From NCBI RefSeq assembly GCF_000518785.1, contig NZ_JAEG01000007.1, positions 308,797-372,796 of the forward strand: DNA of 64,000 nucleotides, read 5' to 3'. The stretch is from Paenirhizobium selenitireducens ATCC BAA-1503 (lineage in GTDB: Bacteria > Pseudomonadota > Alphaproteobacteria > Rhizobiales > Rhizobiaceae). A program made the translations under genes and the position numbers. Below are positions 8,723-16,356 of this stretch, piece after piece; position 1 is the first letter of the stretch, and every line of letters begins with the position of its first letter. The notes beneath the pieces were generated by a model. The model searched no databases and was not told the origin of the DNA. It worked only from the letters and a program-made list of their open reading frames with translations.

Positions 8723-10654
8723 ATGAAGAAGAGCTTTGAGCAGGCGCTGAAGGAATATCAGGCCGGGCGGCTGCCATCGGCGCTGAAATTCGCCGAAAAG
8801 GCCGTGGCCGAAGGCGGCGCCAGCCATCCCGGCCTCTTGGCGTTGATCGGCAACATCCAGTTCAAGTCCGGCAATCGCACGGCCGCCGCCGAGGCCTTTG
8901 CCCGCGCGGCGGAAAAGGCCGACGACAAGGCGGCCGCCGGCTATCTGAAGCTTGCGGTGACGCTCGCCCAGGCGGCCGGTCTGACCGATCTGCTGCTTGC
9001 CGTCGGCGTCCGGGCCGTGAAACTGAACCCCTCAGACCCGGAACTGGCCTTCACCGTCGCCAGCGCCTTCTTCACCCGCGGCCGCTGGGGCGACATGGAC
9101 CCGATGCTGGAGCGGCTCGACCGCGACAACGACCGGCACATGGCACTGATCGTCAATCATCACCGGCTGATGAGCCGCTTCGACGCGCTCTATGCCGAAC
9201 TCGACCGGGCGCTCTTGACCCGCCCCGACGATCTGTTCCTCAATGTCTCGAAATTCGCCGTCGCCCGCGAGGTTTTGGATTTCCCCACCATCGAGCGCCA
9301 CGAGGCGCTGATGCGCCAGCCGGACGCACCCTTGACCGCCGGCCTGATGGCGCGCGAGCCGGCGCTTGGCCGCATCCTCTGGTCAGACGACGAGGCGCTC
9401 AATGCCCGTCCGAGCCAGGAGGGTCTAAGCTATGCCGCGACCCTGCCCTCGGCCACCCGCCGCACCCGCCGGGCCTTCTCCGCGCCGGGCGAAAAGATCC
9501 ACATCGGCTACCTGTCCAATGACTTCCACGGCCATGCGACGATGACGCTGTTCCTCGAGGCCATGGCCGCCCACGACCTCGAGCGGTTCGACGTCACCCT
9601 GTTCTGCTATACCGAGCGCCATTCCGCCGCCCAGCAGGCAGCCTGGCCGGAGCACTTGCGCGCCCGGATCGTTCCGGTCGGCCACCTCTCCGACGAGGCG
9701 GCAGCCGCCCTGATCTGCGAACGCCGGACCGACATCCTGGTCGACCTCAAGGGCCACACGATGGGGGCCCGGCTCGGCATCGTCAATCTCTCCGACGCCC
9801 CATTGAAGGTCACCTATCTCGGCTTCCCCGGCTCTGTCACCGGCGTCGACCTCGACTATGCGATCACCGATCCGATCATTACCCCCGACAGTGCCAAACC
9901 CTTCTACGCGGAAAAGCTCTGCCGCCTGCCGGAGACCTACCAGGCCAACAACTGGCGCACCCGCCCGCGGCCGCAGCCGATGGAACGCAGCGATGCCGGC
10001 CTGCCGGAGGACGCCTTCGTCTTCGCCTCGTTCAACGCCAGCTACAAGATCACGCCCGGCACGCTGTCGCTCTGGGTCGCGGTGCTGTCCGCCGTGCCGG
10101 ACTCGCTTTTATGGATCCTCTGCCGCTCCCCCGAGGCGCGCCGCAATTTCACTGCCGCCATCAAGGCGCGCGGCATCGATCCGGCGCGCCTGATCTTTGC
10201 CGACAACCGGCCCTATGCCGAGCATGTCAGCCGCATCCCGTTCGCCGACCTCGCGCTCGACACCCGCCCGTGGAACGGCCACACGACCACCTCCGACATG
10301 CTCTGGGCCGGCCTGCCGGTTCTGGCGACAAGGGGCAGGACCTTCGCCAGCCGGGTATCGGCCAGCCTTCTGGCCGCCATCGGCCTGCCGGAACTGATCG
10401 CCGAGACCGACCCGGATTTTGTCGACAAGGCCGTGATGCTGGCCCGCGACCCCTATGCGCTGACGGCCCTGAGGTCCCGTCTCGACGAGGCCCGCTTCAC
10501 CGCGCCGCTGTTCGACAACGAGCGCTTCTGCCGCCATCTGGAGCGGGGCTACGAGGCCATGGCCGCGCGGGCGAGGGCGGGCCTGGGGCCAGACCATATC
10601 GACGTCGAGGCGCTACCGCCGCGCACCACGCCCTTCTCCGGCGAAGCCTCCTGA
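8723..10654 (+). CDS. SPINDLY-type O-linked N-acetylglucosamine transferase with TPR repeats
   Basis: A 643-residue protein of glycosyltransferase family 41. The N-terminal ~130 residues are TPR-like helical repeats (QAGRLPSALKFAEKAV, KSGNRTAAAEAFARAAEKA). The catalytic part has YLSNDFHGHA, VDLKGHT, YLGFPGSVTG and NGHTTTSDMLWAGLPVL, which place UDP-sugar binding and the conserved histidine. It may glycosylate proteins or a surface sugar; the target is unknown. The start ATG 8723 has GGAGG at 8710-8714; ATG 8708 is in frame but its signal is poorer. It stands alone. Confidence 0.85.
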   Translation: MKKSFEQALKEYQAGRLPSALKFAEKAVAEGGASHPGLLALIGNIQFKSGNRTAAAEAFARAAEKADDKAAAGYLKLAVTLAQAAGLTDLLLAVGVRAVKLNPSDPELAFTVASAFFTRGRWGDMDPMLERLDRDNDRHMALIVNHHRLMSRFDALYAELDRALLTRPDDLFLNVSKFAVAREVLDFPTIERHEALMRQPDAPLTAGLMAREPALGRILWSDDEALNARPSQEGLSYAATLPSATRRTRRAFSAPGEKIHIGYLSNDFHGHATMTLFLEAMAAHDLERFDVTLFCYTERHSAAQQAAWPEHLRARIVPVGHLSDEAAAALICERRTDILVDLKGHTMGARLGIVNLSDAPLKVTYLGFPGSVTGVDLDYAITDPIITPDSAKPFYAEKLCRLPETYQANNWRTRPRPQPMERSDAGLPEDAFVFASFNASYKITPGTLSLWVAVLSAVPDSLLWILCRSPEARRNFTAAIKARGIDPARLIFADNRPYAEHVSRIPFADLALDTRPWNGHTTTSDMLWAGLPVLATRGRTFASRVSASLLAAIGLPELIAETDPDFVDKAVMLARDPYALTALRSRLDEARFTAPLFDNERFCRHLERGYEAMAARARAGLGPDHIDVEALPPRTTPFSGEAS

Positions 10655-10729
10655 TCGGCACCCCTTGAAACCGTGGTCCTCGACGCCCATCTCCTGTTCA
10701 GTGTCAACAAACGAAAGGGAGGTGATCGA

Positions 10730-10804
10730 ATGTCTAATGAGATTTCGGTTTGCATGACGGGCTTGGCGAAGACGATGGTCTCGACGGGGCAGCCCTCGGC
10801 CTGA
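10730..10804 (+). CDS. Tiny ORF (24 aa) with extended Shine-Dalgarno
   Basis: ATG 10730 is preceded by AAAGGGAGGTGATCGA, nearly the full complement of the 16S rRNA 3' end and stronger than any other ribosome site seen here. The peptide is MSNEISVCMTGLAKTMVSTG plus four residues, then TGA. A hairpin and a strong terminator follow within 90 bp, ahead of the asparaginase gene. It could be a leader peptide, a small protein or the decoy part of a regulatory RNA. No family is recognised. Confidence 0.45.
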   Translation: MSNEISVCMTGLAKTMVSTGQPSA

Positions 10805-10818
10805 CCTCGCCTTGCTAC

Positions 10819-10836
10819 GGATCAGCCGCGTGATCC
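10819..10836 (+). promoter_or_regulatory. Hairpin between tiny ORF and terminator
   Basis: GGATCA and TGATCC pair perfectly around a GCCGCG loop. The GATCA strand could also pair with TGATC inside the extended Shine-Dalgarno at 10723-10727, giving two exclusive folds. Confidence 0.4.
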
Positions 10837-10863
10837 GGGTCCGGAATGGGACCAAACTCATGG

Positions 10864-10891
10864 AAGGGCCGCCTCGCGCGGCCCTTTTTTG
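10864..10891 (+). terminator. Rho-independent terminator
   Basis: GGGCCGC (10866-10872) pairs with GCGGCCC (10878-10884) around CTCGC, followed by six T. It ends the transcript of the tiny ORF about 85 bp before the asparaginase start. Confidence 0.85.
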
Positions 10892-10976
10892 TTGCCGATC
10901 GTTTTGCGATCCCTTGCCGATCGCGCCCCGGTTTGGTCTATGGACGGGAACGAAACGCAACCTGTCGAGACCAGCC

Positions 10977-11984
10977 ATGGAAAATCCCGTCACCGTCGAA
11001 GTCACCCGCGGCAAGCTTGTCGAAAGCCGCCATCGCGGCATGGCCGTGGTGGTGGATGGCGACGGCGCCATCGTCTATTCGGCCGGCGATATCGACGCGG
11101 CGACCTTTCCCCGCTCGGCCTGCAAGGCGATGCAGGCCCTGCCGCTTATCGAAAGCGGCGCGGCCGATGCCTATGGCTTCGGGATGAAGGAACTGGCGCT
11201 CTCCTGCTCCTCGCATTCCGGCGAAGACGAGCATGTGGCGCTCGCCGCCTCGATGCTGAAGGCCGCCGGACGCGATGAAAGCGTGCTCGAATGCGGCGCC
11301 CACTGGTCGTTCGAACAGCCGGTGCTGATCCACCAGGCCCGCACGCTGGAAAAGCCGACGGCGCTTCACAACAACTGCTCGGGCAAGCATTCCGGCTTCG
11401 TCTGCGCCTGCTGCCATTCGGGCGAGGACCCGCGCGGCTATGCCGGCTACGACCATCCGCTGCAGGCGGAAATCCGCGGCATCATGGAAAACCTGACCGG
11501 CACCCCGCTCAGCCGCGACAATTGCGGCACCGACGGCTGCTCGATCCCGACCTATGCCGTGCCGCTCGTCGCGCTCGCCCGCGGCTTCGGCAAGATGGCG
11601 ACGGGCAAGGGGCTGGAGCCGGTGCGGGCCGCCGCGTCGAAGCGCCTGATCGAGGCCTGCATGGCCGAACCCTTCTACGTCGCCGGCACGAAACGCTTCT
11701 GCACCCGGCTGATGCAGGTGGCCCCGGGCAAGATTTTTGCCAAGACCGGCGCCGAGGGCGTGTTCTGCGCCATCCTGCCGGAAAAGGGCCTGTCCTTCGC
11801 CGTCAAATGCGAGGACGGCACCAGCCGCGCCGCCGAAAGCATGATCGCCGCGCTTCTCGCCCGGCATTTCGACAAGGACATGCCCGAGCATTCGGCCCTG
11901 ATGGCCATGGCCAACCATTCCATGCGCAACTGGAACGGCCTGCATGTCGGTGACGTGCGGGTGACGGATGTGCTGTTTGGGTGA
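10977..11984 (+). CDS. Class 3 (Rhizobium etli-type) L-asparaginase
   Basis: Hydrolyses L-asparagine to aspartate and ammonia in the cytoplasm. The 335-residue protein belongs to the family of the R. etli enzymes ReAIV/ReAV, which is unrelated to the E. coli asparaginases. Residues described as catalytic in that family are present: S47 and K50 in RSACK, S79 in SCSSHS, C134 and K137 in NNCSGKH, and C188 in DNCGTDGCS. The start ATG 10977 was chosen because upstream in-frame sequence crosses the terminator. A degraded copy of its 3' end lies at 16180-16341. Confidence 0.85.
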   Translation: MENPVTVEVTRGKLVESRHRGMAVVVDGDGAIVYSAGDIDAATFPRSACKAMQALPLIESGAADAYGFGMKELALSCSSHSGEDEHVALAASMLKAAGRDESVLECGAHWSFEQPVLIHQARTLEKPTALHNNCSGKHSGFVCACCHSGEDPRGYAGYDHPLQAEIRGIMENLTGTPLSRDNCGTDGCSIPTYAVPLVALARGFGKMATGKGLEPVRAAASKRLIEACMAEPFYVAGTKRFCTRLMQVAPGKIFAKTGAEGVFCAILPEKGLSFAVKCEDGTSRAAESMIAALLARHFDKDMPEHSALMAMANHSMRNWNGLHVGDVRVTDVLFG

Positions 11985-12030
11985 GGGCTTCTGCGAGAGT
12001 CGGGTCGGCGCGGTTCGATGCTGCCACTGT

Positions 12031-12082
12031 CTGCGGGAACGACACATCAGCCTCATCCGAGGCTGATGTGTCGTTCCCGCAG
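12031..12082. repeat. Perfect 24-bp-stem inverted repeat
   Basis: The arm at 12031-12054 (CTGCGGGAACGACACATCAG then CCTC) is the exact reverse complement of 12059-12082, around a 4-base loop ATCC. There is no T-run on either side, so it is not a standard terminator. It lies 46 bp after the asparaginase stop, within a 421-bp stretch (11985-12405) in which nothing else was recognised. Confidence 0.9.
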
Positions 12083-12405
12083 TGGCGCCACCGCTCCGCC
12101 CCAGAAATGCAGGCCCAGCATCTGTGCGCTTATCTGTCAACCATGAGCAGATTGCGACCGGCGTGATCGGTGGCATCGTTAAGACGATACCGACATTGCC
12201 GGTCTTCATCCCGCCATGAGTAACGAGATGCCCAGGGCTTTCCCGAAAACGCTGCAGTGATCGCAAGGCCGAACCGGTTCTGTTAAACTTCCCCGCTGCC
12301 TGTCGTCGAAATGTCGTCAGGGGAAATAGCGCAACCCATTAAAACACCTTGAACATCTGGACCATTAGCGCAATCATGCCGTGCTTAATTGGTGCGGAGG
12401 TCAAC

Positions 12406-12864
12406 TTGACTAATCGGGTCCATATTGACGCGCCTGCGGGCGTTATAGACATTGAAGGCGAGAAAGAGTTTGTTGAAGGCTTGCTCGCAAGATTGTTTCC
12501 TTTAATCGAGGAAGCTGGATTTGGCAGCCGCCCACATGGAGCGGAGCCAGAGGTTGTCAATGAGGCCGACTCAACCGAGGAAGCGCCTCCCGCTGAAAAC
12601 GGAAAGGCAAAAGCCCGCACTCGCAAGGCATCGAAGAAGCCTCCGGCCGGCCATTCTTGCCCGGAACGAATTATGAAGCTGAAGGGCGAGGGCTATTTTT
12701 CCCAAAAGCGCAGCACGGCTGACATTGTTGCTCGATTGGCTGAGAAGGCCCAGAACCACACGAGCAGCCAAGTAAGTGCGGCCGTCGGCCCCCTCGTTAA
12801 GAGGGGAGACCTTCAGCGCATAAAGGAGGGTCAGTCTTGGCTCTACTACTGGGATAGAGACTGA
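12406..12864 (+). CDS. Hypothetical protein with C-terminal winged-helix-like domain
   Basis: A 152-residue protein of unknown family. Residues 1-37 form a small beta/alpha block (HIDAPAGVIDIEGEKEFVEG). Residues 40-85 are a disordered, charged linker rich in Glu, Ala and Lys. Residues 86-152 look like a winged helix (KGEGYFSQKRSTADIVARL to LVKRGDLQRIKEGQSWLYY). TTG 12406 is chosen because GGAGG lies 5 bases upstream; an in-frame ATG at 12349 adds 19 unconvincing residues. GC is visibly lower than in flanking genes. It is 2 bp from the HEPN-like gene, so the two are translationally coupled. Confidence 0.6.
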   Translation: MTNRVHIDAPAGVIDIEGEKEFVEGLLARLFPLIEEAGFGSRPHGAEPEVVNEADSTEEAPPAENGKAKARTRKASKKPPAGHSCPERIMKLKGEGYFSQKRSTADIVARLAEKAQNHTSSQVSAAVGPLVKRGDLQRIKEGQSWLYYWDRD

Positions 12865-12866
12865 TT

Positions 12867-13640
12867 GTGGGACTAGCGACACTTCAAGACACGCTGAAAA
12901 CTATACCTGCAGGTCTGCGCGATCCGCTTATTGAGGAGTTCAACCAAGCGCTCGACGAATACCGTGTAGCCGATTGGGAGAAAGTTGGCCTTAAGGCGGG
13001 CAAGTTCTGCGAGATCGCATTCTGCATCTGTGAGGGACACGCGACGGGCACCTATGCTTCCAAGCCATCAAAGCCAAGGAGCTTCCCACAGGCCTGTCAG
13101 CGTCTAGAGCAACACAACGGAACAAAGGGCAAGTCACTCTGTATGCAGGTTCCGAAGGTTCTGGCTGCGCTCTATGAACTGCGGAATAACCGAGCTATCG
13201 GCCATGTGTCTGCCGAGGTCAGTCCAAACCACATGGATGCGGAGTTTTTCCTGCGCGGCATGAAGTGGGTCATGGGCGAGTTCGTTCGCAATTATTCTCA
13301 ACTGCCATTGAATGACTCGCACACCGTTGTTGAGGCTGTCACCGCCCGCAGCTTCCTTATGGTATGGGCAAGTGGCGATGTGCGGCGTGTTCTGGAACCA
13401 GCAAAGACGGCGGGTGACAAGGTGATGATCCTACTCTATGCCGAAGGCAAGCCCGTCGCCGTCGCCCAATTGCAGGCTTGGGTCGAGTACAAGAATGGAA
13501 CCGACTTCAAGCGAAAAGTCATCAAGGCGCTGCACAAGAAGGCTTGGGTCCAATACGACGAGAAGGCGGGAGTTGTTCAAATCCTGCCGCCCGGACAGGC
13601 GCATGTCGAGAAGTCCGGGCTTTTGGTGACGGGGAAGTAG
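12867..13640 (+). CDS. HEPN-like protein with C-terminal winged-helix-like region
   Basis: A 257-residue protein of unknown family, starting at GTG 12867, two bases after the previous stop. The first ~150 residues are predicted helical and contain ELRNNRAIGHV, which fits the R-X(4-6)-H signature of HEPN ribonucleases (R106, N107, H113), with conserved-looking helices on both sides. Residues ~185-250 look like a second winged helix (GKPVAVAQLQAWVEYKN to ALHKKAWVQY). HEPN domains are common in abortive-infection and toxin-antitoxin proteins, so defence or RNA cleavage is possible, but this is inference. Low GC supports acquisition together with its neighbour. Confidence 0.6.
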   Translation: MGLATLQDTLKTIPAGLRDPLIEEFNQALDEYRVADWEKVGLKAGKFCEIAFCICEGHATGTYASKPSKPRSFPQACQRLEQHNGTKGKSLCMQVPKVLAALYELRNNRAIGHVSAEVSPNHMDAEFFLRGMKWVMGEFVRNYSQLPLNDSHTVVEAVTARSFLMVWASGDVRRVLEPAKTAGDKVMILLYAEGKPVAVAQLQAWVEYKNGTDFKRKVIKALHKKAWVQYDEKAGVVQILPPGQAHVEKSGLLVTGK

Positions 13641-13901
13641 TTGGCTAGCACCACGCTTATCGGTCGATTTGAATACGGGCGAAAGCCGACGTAGTCCAGT
13701 CGTTGCCGGTCGGTGGCGGGCATATGGAAAACGTTCTCTGTTTAGGCGACTAGCGATAGTTAGGAGCGTGCGGCACGTAGCTGTAAATGCAATCAAGTCA
13801 CTGAAATTATAGAGAAAAAATTGCGTCTATGCAATCGGCGCAACTAGGCCTTGGGCGCGAAGCGGTCATGCATACATCATGATCTCCAACGGCCCTTTCG
13901 A
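13641..13901. other. Intergenic DNA, no gene recognised
   Basis: This is AT-richer sequence after the HEPN-like gene. It holds no reading frame with good signals and no clear hairpin. It ends where the repeat copy at 13902 begins and may contain the right edge of the low-GC cassette. Confidence 0.5.
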
Positions 13902-13996
13902 GCCCGAAATCTGCCGCCGCCGACCTCCGCCCCATCATCCCCTCTACGCCGGAGGCACCCCTCTGTCCTTCCGGCCATCTCCCCACAAGGGGGAGA
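13902..13996. repeat. RIME-type repeat, left copy flanking the cupin gene
   Basis: It starts GCCCGAAATCTGCCG and runs through CGACCTCCGCCCCATCAT to CCCCACAAGGGGGAGA. It matches 14517-14617 in the same orientation with scattered differences, making ~100-bp direct repeats on both sides of the cupin gene. Confidence 0.75.
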
Positions 13997-14027
13997 CGGA
14001 AGGCAGCGCCGGCCATACCCGGACAGA

Positions 14028-14417
14028 CTATGCGGGCGGCAAATCGAGGCTGTTTGGCAGCGAGATCCAGATGACAGTCTGCGGCTCCGGGGAATGGCGT
14101 GACAGGTGGCCCTTGCCGTGCGTGTCTTCCACGAGCACGAAGCTGCCCGCCTGAACGTGGCGCACCTCTCCGTCGCTCGTCTCGTATTCTACCGAGCCAT
14201 CCAGCCTGATCGTAAGCACCGACTCGGGAACCGTATGCCAGGCAACCTCGCGCATGCCCGCCGGGATATGGGTGAAGCGGACGCGAGACGCCGGATAGCT
14301 GGCCGTAACGTCGAACGACACGGCGTCAGGGTGCACCGAAATCTTGGTCGTCGGCAATTCAACTTCGTCGAAATGCGACTCGCCATCCGGGCTGGCATAG
14401 ATGCGCAGGCATTTCAT
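14028..14417 (-). CDS. Small cupin-fold protein
   Basis: A 129-residue single-domain protein with a cupin-like run of beta strands. HIPAGMREVAWHTVPESVLT and VQAGSFVLVEDTHGKGHLSR resemble cupin motifs 1 and 2, with histidines H70-H71-region and the C-terminal pair as possible metal ligands. The function is unknown; related small cupins are often annotated as hypothetical. The ATG at 14417 has AAGGAG upstream; an extension to 14468 is not supported. The gene lies between ~100-bp direct repeats and is transcribed opposite to the HEPN cassette. Confidence 0.65.
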   Translation of the reverse strand: MKCLRIYASPDGESHFDEVELPTTKISVHPDAVSFDVTASYPASRVRFTHIPAGMREVAWHTVPESVLTIRLDGSVEYETSDGEVRHVQAGSFVLVEDTHGKGHLSRHSPEPQTVIWISLPNSLDLPPA

Positions 14418-14516
14418 TGCGGCTGGCTCCTTTTGGCTCGTCATGCTGAAGCGAAGCATGCCTACCATGAAGGAGCGGGGGGTAACACCACTCGTCTCGT
14501 GCGAGAGTCCGGCGTG

Positions 14517-14720
14517 GCCCGAAATCCGCCGTTGCCGACCTCCGCCCCATCATTCCCCTATACGCCCGAGAAAAACCCCCTCTGGCCTGCCGACCATCTC
14601 CCCCACAAGGGGGGAGAAGACCCGCGGCGGGCGCCGTGGCCAGCCCCTCTCCCTTGTGGGGAGGGGTTGGGGAGGGGAAGCCAAGAGTGGGAGGTCGGGG
14701 GTGATGTCGGACACGGGGAC
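14517..14720. repeat. RIME-type repeat, long copy
   Basis: It begins like 13902 and continues through CCATCTCCCCCACAAGG and GGGAGAAGA to a second palindromic half CCCCTCTCCCTTGTGGGG...GGAGGGG. It ends GCCAAGAGTGGGAGGTCGGG. The same inner and end blocks recur at 15966-16100. Confidence 0.75.
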
Positions 14721-14760
14721 CACTCTGCCGCCCTTCACGCCATCACCGCCACCCCTCGCC

Positions 14761-14815
14761 TCGCGTCGAGAATGTGCCGCTTTCTCGAAATCGCCGGTCG
14801 ACGGGCCGTGGCGCG
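14761..14815 (-). pseudogene. Fragment of a DeoR-family regulator gene
   Basis: 14761-14780 matches 18287-18306 with one difference. 14784-14815 matches 18320-18351 with one difference. About ten bases are missing between the two blocks. It is therefore a piece of a gene close to the intact DeoR-type regulator at 18090-18878, in the same orientation, and cannot be translated as such. Confidence 0.75.
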
Positions 14816-14834
14816 CCGGTCGCCGCCCACACGG

Positions 14835-15038
14835 TCAAGACAGTATCTGCATGATCACCGACGGCGAACTGAGGAAGCCACCGGCCACTGGTCCAACAAA
14901 TCCGAGCGCCAGTGCTCCGACGGACCGGTGGCTCTGCCAACCCATGTAAGCGCCCGCGGCGATTGCCGCGGTGACGATCGACACGGCCCATACGATCCTG
15001 GTCAGTGAGGCGGCGCACTGCAGGAAAGCTCGAGACAC
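14835..15038 (-). CDS. Small two-TM membrane protein (67 aa), uncertain
   Basis: The GTG start at 15038 is preceded by AGGAAG at a good distance. The 67-residue product has two hydrophobic helices (about residues 14-33 and 40-66) separated by GWQSHRS, with small residues typical of packed helices. No family is recognised. It begins 38 bp from the divergent ArsR gene. Its location next to gene debris means it could be a chance frame, but the membrane pattern is coherent. Confidence 0.45.
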   Translation of the reverse strand: MSRAFLQCAASLTRIVWAVSIVTAAIAAGAYMGWQSHRSVGALALGFVGPVAGGFLSSPSVIMQILS

Positions 15039-15076
15039 TTGCGCTTCCTGTGGGTGTCGTGTAGAAACTGAACTGA

Positions 15077-15424
15077 ATGGTTCAGTATATAAGCCCCACT
15101 CTCGATCTCTCCTTTGCGGCGCTGTCCGATGCGACCCGCCGCGGGATCATCGACCAGCTTGGGCGAGGGGATGCGTCGATCACCAGTCTGGCGGACAGGT
15201 TCCAGATGACGCTGACCGGCATGAAGAAGCACGTCCAGGTCCTCGAGCGGGCGGGGCTCGTCATCACGCAGAAGGTGGGACGGGTGAGAATTTGCGGGCT
15301 TGGGAAAGGTGGGCTCACGGCCGAAGCCGAGTGGATCGAGGCGCATCGCAGGCTCTTTGAGGCCCGCTTCGAAGCATTGGACGAAATCATCAGCGAAATG
15401 AACCGGGAGGGACGCGATGAATGA
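15077..15424 (+). CDS. ArsR-family winged-helix regulator
   Basis: A 115-residue metal-independent ArsR-type repressor. AALSDATRRGIIDQL and the recognition helix region FQMTLTGMKKHVQVLERAGL are characteristic, with no cysteine metal site. Proteins of this subgroup are usually paired with an AHSA1/SRPBCC protein, as here: the stop codon overlaps the next start by 8 bp. ATG 15077 is the start. The likely role is autoregulation of the two-gene unit. Confidence 0.85.
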   Translation: MVQYISPTLDLSFAALSDATRRGIIDQLGRGDASITSLADRFQMTLTGMKKHVQVLERAGLVITQKVGRVRICGLGKGGLTAEAEWIEAHRRLFEARFEALDEIISEMNREGRDE

Positions 15425-15920
15425 GCAGGTTGACAATGCAGGAGGCGCGCAGAACCGCACGTCAATCGAACGCAGAGGGGATCGCGAACTGGTCATAACG
15501 CGGACATTCGATGCGCCGCCGAGCACGGTCTACAGGGCGTGGAGCCAGCCCGAGCTGTTCCAGCGCTGGTGGCTGCCGAAATCGGCATCCGGCATTTCGC
15601 TCGTATCCTGTGAAATGGACGTCCGCACCGGCGGCAAATATCGGCTGGAATTCGGCGCGGGCGGTTCGGACACCATGGCCTTCTACGGCAAATATCTCGA
15701 GGTGGTCCCGAACGAACGCATCGTCTGGACCAATGACGAGGGCGAAGAAGGCGCGGTCACGACCGTGACCTTCGAGGATATGGGCGGGAAGACGCTGCTG
15801 CATTTCCACGAAGTCTACCCGTCCAGGGAGGCGCTCGATGAAGCCATACAGGGTTCGGCCGCCGCATTGCCCGAACAACTGGAGCAGCTCGACGAATTGC
15901 TTGCCAGCATGGGCGAGTAG
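15417..15920 (+). CDS. SRPBCC (AHSA1-type) domain protein
   Basis: A 167-residue single-domain protein of the START/Bet v1-like superfamily. The family signatures are ITRTFDAPPSTVYRAWSQPE, FQRWWLPK, GGKYRLEF, GKYLEVVPNERIVWT and LLHFHEVYPSREA. It probably binds a small hydrophobic ligand; the substrate is unknown. The first ~25 residues are polar and probably flexible. The start overlaps the end of the ArsR gene, which is the classic pairing for this family and suggests translational coupling and joint repression. Confidence 0.85.
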   Translation: MNEQVDNAGGAQNRTSIERRGDRELVITRTFDAPPSTVYRAWSQPELFQRWWLPKSASGISLVSCEMDVRTGGKYRLEFGAGGSDTMAFYGKYLEVVPNERIVWTNDEGEEGAVTTVTFEDMGGKTLLHFHEVYPSREALDEAIQGSAAALPEQLEQLDELLASMGE

Positions 15921-15965
15921 CACGGGTCGGAAAGGTGACCCGGGCAACGTTTGCTGTTGGAGCCA

Positions 15966-16100
15966 ACCCCCCTCTGGCCTGCCGGCCATCTCCCCCACAA
16001 GGGGGGAGAAGACTCGCGGCGGGTGCCGCGGCTAGCCCCTCCCCCTTGTGGGGAGGGGTTGGGGAGGGGAGGCCAAGAGTGGGAGGAGCAGCCAGGAGCA
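15966..16100. repeat. RIME-type repeat
   Basis: CCCTCTGGCCTGCCGGCCAT, then CTCCCCCACAAGGGGGGAGA, then GCCCCTCCCCCTTGTGGGGA, ending GGCCAAGAGTGGGAGG. The layout matches 14575-14700. Confidence 0.75.
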
Positions 16101-16149
16101 GGAGGTCGGCGACGATGTCAGAATGACGGGAACCACCTTCGCCGCCCCT

Positions 16150-16185
16150 TACTCCAACACCACCCCAGCCTCGCGACAGGGCGCA
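16150..16185 (-). pseudogene. 3' stump of a DeoR-family regulator gene
   Basis: On the minus strand this reads LAPCREAGVVLE then stop, clearly related to the C-terminal LAPYREAGVAVIEGG of the intact DeoR-type regulator at 18090-18878. At DNA level 24 of 29 bases agree over the core. It abuts the asparaginase fragment that follows. Confidence 0.7.
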
Positions 16186-16341
16186 AGCCGTGCCGCCGAA
16201 AGCATGATCGCTGCCCTTCTCTCTCGCTATTTCGAAAAGGACGGCGCAGAACAGGTGGCCCTGATGGGCATGGCCAATCACTCGATGCGCAACTGTGCCG
16301 GCTGCATGTCGGGACGTCGGCTGACAAACGTGCCTTTCGAT
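16180..16341 (+). pseudogene. 3' fragment of a class 3 asparaginase gene
   Basis: It reads ASRAAESMIAALLSRYFEKD then ...LMGMANHSMRN, matching the end of the intact asparaginase (11820-11980). After MRN the frame is lost by single-base deletions, although DNA similarity continues to about 16341. There is no 5' part. It is joined directly to a DeoR gene stump, so the site is a chimera of two gene remnants. Confidence 0.8.
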
Positions 16342-16356
16342 CGAGGCACCATTCCT

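Noticed and set aside
12031..12082. Terminator of the asparaginase gene
   Set aside because: The stem is perfect but there is no T-run on either strand, so a standard intrinsic terminator is not supported.
11985..12345. Remnant of a transposase between asparaginase and the HEPN cassette
   Set aside because: A minus-strand frame through this stretch gives no transposase motif, and apart from the hairpin nothing is recognisable.
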